Positions 34,034 to 38,528 of a DNA stretch of 38,528 bases are shown one piece after another. The position numbers were made by a program, and so were the translations under genes. This stretch comes from Verrucomicrobiota bacterium (GTDB lineage: Bacteria; Verrucomicrobiota; Verrucomicrobiia; Chthoniobacterales; UBA10450). Each line of letters opens with the position of its first letter. Position 1 is the stretch's first letter. Below the pieces are notes generated by a model, which did not search any database, was not told the DNA's origin, and was given only the letters and a program-made list of their open reading frames with translations. The DNA is taken from assembly GCA_003218475.1 (NCBI GenBank), contig QHNR01000051.1, positions 1-38,528 of the forward strand. Direction: 5' to 3'.

Positions 34034-35707
34034 ATGAAATGTAAACATACCATTTATTTTTTGGTAATTGTGACGGCAATGTATGCGAATGCCCAGCCAA
34101 AGCCGTCCGCAACCTTGATCGTAGCCAACGCGGCTGTTTACACGGTAGACAAACAGCATCCCAAGGCAGACGCAGTGGCTGTGATCGGTGACCGCATCGT
34201 CGCGGTGGGGTCGAGTGCCGAAATCAATTCGTGGCGCGGTCCGTCGACCAGGGTGATTGATGCCGCCGGCAAGCTCGTGTTGCCGGGATTTAACGACGCG
34301 CACGTGCATTTCATCCAAGGCGGCGCACAGCTCGAACAAGTTCAGCTTACTGACGCCGCAACGCCGGAGGAATTTGTGAAACGCCTCGCGGCGCAGGTGA
34401 AAAAGACACCCAAAGGCGAGTGGATTTTGGGCGGCCGATGGGATGAAACCAAATGGGCTAAGCCGGAGCTTCCGACCAAGGACTTGGTAGACCCCGTCAC
34501 GGGTGACATTCCAATGTTTGTTGAGCGCTACGACGGTCACGAGGCGCTTGCTAACTCGGTCGCGATGAAGCTGGCCAGGGTTGATGCGAAAACTCCAGAC
34601 GTTCCCGGCGGAGTCATCATGCGCGACGCAGGCGGAAATCCCACTGGGGTTTTCAAGGACGCCGCAATGACACTGATCTATAAAGCCATTCCGCCGATGA
34701 CGCATGAACAGCGGCTTCGTGCTGCTCGCGGCGCTCTCAAACACGCAGCATCGCTGGGTGTCACCAGTGTGCAGCACATGAATCCTGAGTTTGCCGATGT
34801 CGCTGCCTATTCCGAGCTAGCGGAAAAGGGTCAACTCAGCGCACGCATTTACGCGGTTCCGATGGAAACGAACTGGCAGGACCAGGCAAAAGTTGGCATT
34901 CGTCACGCGTGGGGATCGAGCTACTTGCGACTCGGCGCAGTCAAGGGTTATGCCGACGGGTCGCTAGGCTCGAGAACGGCTTACATGTTCGAGCCATTTG
35001 CCGATGATCCGGGGAACCGCGGCTTGTTGAGTGACGAAATGCATCCGCCGACCGCGATGCGCGACCGCTTGATGCAGGCGGATGCTGCTGGCTTGCAACT
35101 CCGCGTTCATGCCATCGGCGACCGCGCGATTTCCATGATGCTAGATATTTTCGCCGACATCGAAAAGGCGCACGGATATCATGACCAGCGGTCTACCATT
35201 GAGCACGCGCAGCACATGGCGCAGAAAGATTTCGCGCGTTTCGCTAGCCTCCACGTCATCGCTTCGATGCAACCCTATCACGCCATCGACGATGGCCGCT
35301 GGGCGGGAAAACGTCTCGGTCACGACCGCGCGCGATATAGCTACGCATGGCATAGTTTCCTCAGTCACGGTGTAACGCTTGCTCTTGGGACGGATTGGCC
35401 TGTCGCTCCGCTCAATCCGCTCCTGGGCCTTTACGCTGCGGTGACCCGCGCCACGCTGGATGGCAAGAACCCGGATGGTTGGTTCCCGGAGGAGAAGATT
35501 ACCCTGCCTGAGGCAGTGGAAGCCTACACGATGGGCTCGGCGTTTGCCGAATTTCAGGAACACGAAAAAGGATCCATTACACCTGGCAAACTGGCTGACA
35601 TGGTCATCCTGAGTGACAACATCTTTGACTTCAAACCGGAAGCCATTCGCAACGTGAAAGTGGAAAGCACGATTGTGGGAGGCAAGGTCGTGTACGAAGT
35701 GCGCTGA
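34034..35707 (+). CDS. Exported amidohydrolase of the YtcJ-like (Amidohydrolase_3) group
   Basis: A 557-residue metal-dependent hydrolase with a signal peptide (to about NAQ, residue 21). Markers in order: VVYTVD-type N-terminal strand (ANAAVYTVDKQHPKADAVAV), the metal site LPGFNDAHVHFIQGG (His90, His92), GGRWDETKW, HAIGDRAISMML, TIEHAQHM, and LGTDWPVAPLNPLLGLYAAV. These fit YtcJ/Amidohydrolase_3 enzymes, which hydrolyse amides or imidazolones of unknown natural substrates. The lnt-like gene begins two bases after its stop, so the two are in one operon. Confidence 0.85.
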   Translation: MKCKHTIYFLVIVTAMYANAQPKPSATLIVANAAVYTVDKQHPKADAVAVIGDRIVAVGSSAEINSWRGPSTRVIDAAGKLVLPGFNDAHVHFIQGGAQLEQVQLTDAATPEEFVKRLAAQVKKTPKGEWILGGRWDETKWAKPELPTKDLVDPVTGDIPMFVERYDGHEALANSVAMKLARVDAKTPDVPGGVIMRDAGGNPTGVFKDAAMTLIYKAIPPMTHEQRLRAARGALKHAASLGVTSVQHMNPEFADVAAYSELAEKGQLSARIYAVPMETNWQDQAKVGIRHAWGSSYLRLGAVKGYADGSLGSRTAYMFEPFADDPGNRGLLSDEMHPPTAMRDRLMQADAAGLQLRVHAIGDRAISMMLDIFADIEKAHGYHDQRSTIEHAQHMAQKDFARFASLHVIASMQPYHAIDDGRWAGKRLGHDRARYSYAWHSFLSHGVTLALGTDWPVAPLNPLLGLYAAVTRATLDGKNPDGWFPEEKITLPEAVEAYTMGSAFAEFQEHEKGSITPGKLADMVILSDNIFDFKPEAIRNVKVESTIVGGKVVYEVR

Positions 35708-35709
35708 AG

Positions 35710-37181
35710 GTGTATTCGGAGCTTGGCGCAAACACACGAGAGTTCTCTCTGAAATTTTACAATTTCTTTCTCGTCATCGCTGCCGGTCTCGTCTCGGCCG
35801 CATTGTTATATTTCGGTACCGGCCTGCATCCGATTTGGTGGTTGGTCTGGTTGGCGCCGGTTCCGGTGCTGGCGATTGCACCACGACTTCGCGGCGGCGC
35901 TGCTTTTCTGCTCGGTTTCATTGCGTGGCTCATCGGCGAAATGAACCAATGGAACTACGTCAGACATCAGATCGAACTGCCACCGCAAATCATCATTCTT
36001 TACTTTCTAGTTCCTGCCGTGGTTTTCGGTTTGGGTGTTCTGTTCATACGCAGTTTTCTGAGGCGCGGCTGGCTCTTTCTAGCAGCGCTTGCTTTTCCTG
36101 TTTATTGGGTGGCATGCGAATATCTGAACGCGATTTCATCGCCTCACAGCACGTGGGGCAATCTTGCTTACACACAAATGAATTGTCTCCCAGTGATCCA
36201 GATCGCTTCGATCACCGGAATTTGGGGAATCAGTTTCATCATGTTTCTGTTTGCCGGAACTACTGCAACTCTTTTGAGCGGCGCGGGAAAACCATGGCAA
36301 CGTCGCGTGCTCGCTATTGCTGGCGGTGCCGCCGTGTGCGCCGTATTCGTTTTTGGTAAATGGCGTTTGCAGTCCCATCCTTCGGCTCAACCTGTTGTAG
36401 TGACACTCGTCGCAAAGGATGTGCCGATGAGTGTCTACCTCGGCTCCGAAGAACAAGCCCTGAAGCTATTCCGCGAGTATGCCGACGAAGTGCATCACGC
36501 TACTCCGGCTGGAACAGAGGCTGTCGTTCTCCCCGAAAAAATCGGGCGCGTCAGCGAGAGCGCATTAGCGGAGGTGGACACTCTCTTTTCTTCGGCTGCG
36601 ACTGCTACACGTACGGCGATTGTCCTGGGCTTGGTTCGGAAAACGCCATCTGCTGGCTTCAATTCCTCCCCTTTTATTCGCCTGACGGGAGAATGGAAGC
36701 GAACTACGACAAGCATCATCTGTTGCCAGGCGTAGAGCCTGAAAAACCTGGCGATAAACGTGCGCTGCTCGACCAGCCGTCGGGTCGTTGGGGATTGCAA
36801 ATTTGCAAGGACATGGACTTTCCCGAGCTCAGCCGCGAATACGCCGTGCAGGGTGCGAACCTGTTGCTGGTGCCGGCGTGGGACTTTAATGTCGATCGAT
36901 GGTTGCACGCGCGGATGGCCGTGCTGCGCGCGGTGGAGAACGGTTTCGCGCTGGCCCGCTCGGCGCGCAATGGTCTGCTTACTCTCAGCGACAATCGCGG
37001 TCGCATCATTGCGGAAACGGCGACGGTGCCAGGCCGCTTCGTATCGATCACTGGGAAAGTGAACGTCACGCGCGAGCGAACGTTTTACACCAAAACCGGC
37101 GATTGGTTCGCCTGGCTTTGTGTCGCCATCTTCGTCACGTTGCTCGTGTCGCAACTGGTCGCGCGATCAAGACGCAGCTGA
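35710..37181 (+). pseudogene. lnt: Lnt-like apolipoprotein N-acyltransferase interrupted by a frameshift
   Basis: The N-terminal part in one frame has six or so membrane helices (FLVIAAGLVSAALLYF, then WWLVWLAPVPVLAIAP) and the start of a nitrilase domain with Glu276 in VVLPEKIG. After about residue 320 the frame runs into non-protein sequence and stops at 36735. The nitrilase domain continues in the next frame with YSPDGRMEANYDKHHLLPG (catalytic Lys), LQICKDMDFPE (catalytic Cys) and a final membrane helix. Restoring one C in the CCCC run at 36668-36671 gives a 490-residue protein of normal Lnt size. Lnt adds the third acyl chain to lipoproteins. A slippery C-CCT-TTT (36669-36675) would allow -1 frameshifting with the same result. 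The start is GTG, two bases after the amidohydrolase stop. Confidence 0.78.
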
Positions 37182-37229
37182 TTGCGCGAGCGGCTTGCGG
37201 ATTTCTGCGAGTTAGCCGAGTGAGACGAT

Positions 37230-37646
37230 GTGAAGCAATTCGGTGTGGTTTTTCTGGCGATCTTCGCAACCGTGAGCGGCGGCTGGGCGAATCTCGGCGA
37301 TGGCTACGAGAAAGTGGACGATTCGTACGGCAACATTGTGCAGCGAAAGTTGCGTGATGACGGAACAGTCAGCGTTCTTTACCACAAGGATCGGTATCTG
37401 TATCAGGTTACCTTCGCTGATGGCCGGAGCGTCTCCGAAAGCTATTTCAACGTGAAGGGCACCGATCTTTCCGAAAAAGAGATCACGAAATTCCTCAAGG
37501 CAAATGCCGCCGGCGCCACGTGGACCTCCGACAAAGAGGCCAAGAAACGAAGTTTCAAACGCAGTGATGGCAAGGCCGAGGCAACTTACGGAAAGGTGAA
37601 TGGTCGGTCCGCGCTAACCGTTCGGGAAGTTCACGGAAAACCTTAG
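37230..37646 (+). CDS. Small secreted protein of unknown function
   Basis: A 138-residue protein with a signal-like N-terminus (VKQFGVVFLAIFATVSGGWA) and a mature beta-rich part: GNIVQRKLRDDGTVSVLYHK, YLYQVTFADGRSVSESYF, DLSEKEITKFLKANA and RSALTVREV. It looks like one small sandwich or lipocalin-like module; no family recognised. Translation starts at GTG 37230; the ATG two bases earlier is followed at once by TGA in its own frame. It follows the lnt-like gene after 48 bases. Confidence 0.55.
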   Translation: MKQFGVVFLAIFATVSGGWANLGDGYEKVDDSYGNIVQRKLRDDGTVSVLYHKDRYLYQVTFADGRSVSESYFNVKGTDLSEKEITKFLKANAAGATWTSDKEAKKRSFKRSDGKAEATYGKVNGRSALTVREVHGKP

Positions 37647-37863
37647 CTATTCGCGTCAGTTCTTGGGGGAGGGCTCTGAGTCGTCTTCAGACGCCAGGAG
37701 CGCGCTTTGGCTCAATGAGAAACGCTCGGCAACATGTTGACAAGGGGCTCTTGTTACGATTGAATATCGCGCGTTAGTTTCCCCTTCTCGCCAGTCATTC
37801 TGTCGGCGAGGTGTTGTTCGGAAATTCGCAGATTTCAATCAGCAATTGCACAGGAGCCCACGT

Positions 37864-38528
37864 ATGGCGGGACATAGTAAGTGGTCGAAGGTCAAGCGGT
37901 TTAAGGGCGCGATCGACGCGAAACGCGGCAAGATCTTCAGCAAATTGTCGAAGGAGATTACCATCGCGGCAAAAGCCGGCGGGGGTGATCCAAACGGCAA
38001 CCCGCGTCTACGGAGCGCGATCCAGGCTGCGCGGGCGCAAAGCATGCCCAACGATAATGTCGAGCGCGCAATCAAACGCGGCACGGGCGAGGGTAGGGAC
38101 GGCGAACAATTCGACGAGATCGTTTACGAAGGTTACGCGCCGGGCGGCGTCGCGATCATCGTTGAGACTGCAACGGACAACAAGAATCGCACCGGGGCGG
38201 AGATTCGCAGAATCTTCACCCAAAACGATGGCAACCTCGCATCGAGCGGGAGTGTCTCGTACATGTTCCACAGGAAAGGCCAAATCACGGTCCCTCGATC
38301 GAGCATCGACGAGGATCGGTTGCTGGAGATCGCCCTGGAGGCTGGCGCGGAGGAGTTGACAACCGATGAGGATCAGTATGTTATCACCACTTCCCACGAT
38401 CAGCTCTACGCCGTAGCTGAGGCGCTCAAGAAAGCAGGCGTCACTACCGATGGGCAAAAGTTTACGTTTATCCCCGATACTACAATCGCGGTCAGGGACG
38501 AGGCCGTGGCGCGTCAGGTGCTTCGCTT
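37864..38528 (+). CDS. yebC: YebC/PmpR family protein (partial, cut by the window edge)
   Basis: The frame opens MAGHSKWSKVKRFKGAIDAK, the hallmark start of YebC/PmpR proteins, and continues KIFSKLSKEITIAAKAGG, MPNDNVERAIKRGTGEG, IVYEGYAPGGVAIIVETATD and NDGNLASSGSVSYMF, through to the last base of the window (about 221 codons; the family has about 240-250). These proteins act as DNA-binding regulators in some bacteria and as translation helpers that relieve ribosome stalling in others. The ribosome binding site AGGAG (37852-37856) is seven bases before the ATG. No Holliday-junction (ruv) genes are visible because the sequence ends. Confidence 0.95.
   Translation, partial: MAGHSKWSKVKRFKGAIDAKRGKIFSKLSKEITIAAKAGGGDPNGNPRLRSAIQAARAQSMPNDNVERAIKRGTGEGRDGEQFDEIVYEGYAPGGVAIIVETATDNKNRTGAEIRRIFTQNDGNLASSGSVSYMFHRKGQITVPRSSIDEDRLLEIALEAGAEELTTDEDQYVITTSHDQLYAVAEALKKAGVTTDGQKFTFIPDTTIAVRDEAVARQVLR

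Noticed and set aside
34013-34777. Minus-strand open frame of 254 codons over the amidohydrolase start
   Set aside because: The amidohydrolase motifs (HVH, signal peptide) are clear on the plus strand and the antisense translation shows no family feature.

Overview
The window reads as chromosomal DNA of a free-living, probably soil, bacterium with a two-membrane envelope. I see no phage, plasmid or CRISPR region and no rRNA or tRNA gene. Gene content (HtrA, an Lnt-type acyltransferase, MurQ fused to a BadF-type sugar kinase, many small secreted proteins, a Tat-dependent aldo/keto reductase), the GC-rich codon use and the scattered hairpin repeats suggest Verrucomicrobiota, perhaps a Chthoniobacterales or Udaeobacter-like lineage. 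That placement is inference from style; no marker gene here proves it.

Layout. 1-1.3 kb: the 3' end of a probable glycogen debranching enzyme, a host-attachment-type protein and a ribosome hibernation factor. 1.3-6.4 kb, mostly minus strand: a cupin, a coiled-coil membrane protein, a CorA/ZntB-like transporter, a GNAT acetyltransferase, a secreted esterase-like hydrolase, a truncated DUF4386 gene, and a VOC gene whose stop codon lies inside an integron-type attC site. 7-13 kb: ftsH (minus), carrying a 15-residue gap, divergent from a 1195-residue TerB-like/ABC fusion. 13-17.5 kb (plus): an M24 peptidase, a YugP-like zinc peptidase, then an ECF sigma factor, a membrane-anchored probable anti-sigma factor and an HtrA-like protein that has lost all three catalytic residues. 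17.5-25 kb: ligA (minus), a sugar kinase-MurQ fusion, two small membrane proteins, an active HtrA/Do protease (minus) and an ankyrin-L,D-transpeptidase fusion. 25-31 kb: a CPBP protease, an alpha/beta hydrolase, a Kir-type potassium channel, a frameshifted membrane protein, a GYD-domain protein, tandem PEGA-like secreted paralogues, a secreted protein and a Tat aldo/keto reductase. 31-38.5 kb: a class II aldolase and mtnA-type isomerase pair (minus), a secreted protein and a GNAT enzyme (minus), a YtcJ-like amidohydrolase, a frameshifted lnt-like gene, a small secreted protein and the start of a YebC/PmpR gene.

The recurring theme is envelope maintenance: proteolysis (FtsH, HtrA, CPBP, YugP-like), peptidoglycan recycling and cross-linking (kinase-MurQ, ankyrin-LDT), lipoprotein acylation (Lnt) and a sigma/anti-sigma module tied to a dead protease. 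A second theme is salvage of methylthioribose- or 5-deoxyribose-type sugars (MtnA plus class II aldolase).

The points most worth a second look are the isolated attC cassette at 5.9-6.4 kb, the sigma/anti-sigma/pseudo-HtrA operon, the 45-base gap in ftsH, the ankyrin-LDT fusion, the repeat-like insertion inside murQ, and two frameshifts that are each repaired by adding one C to a CCCC run (27530-27533 and 36668-36671).
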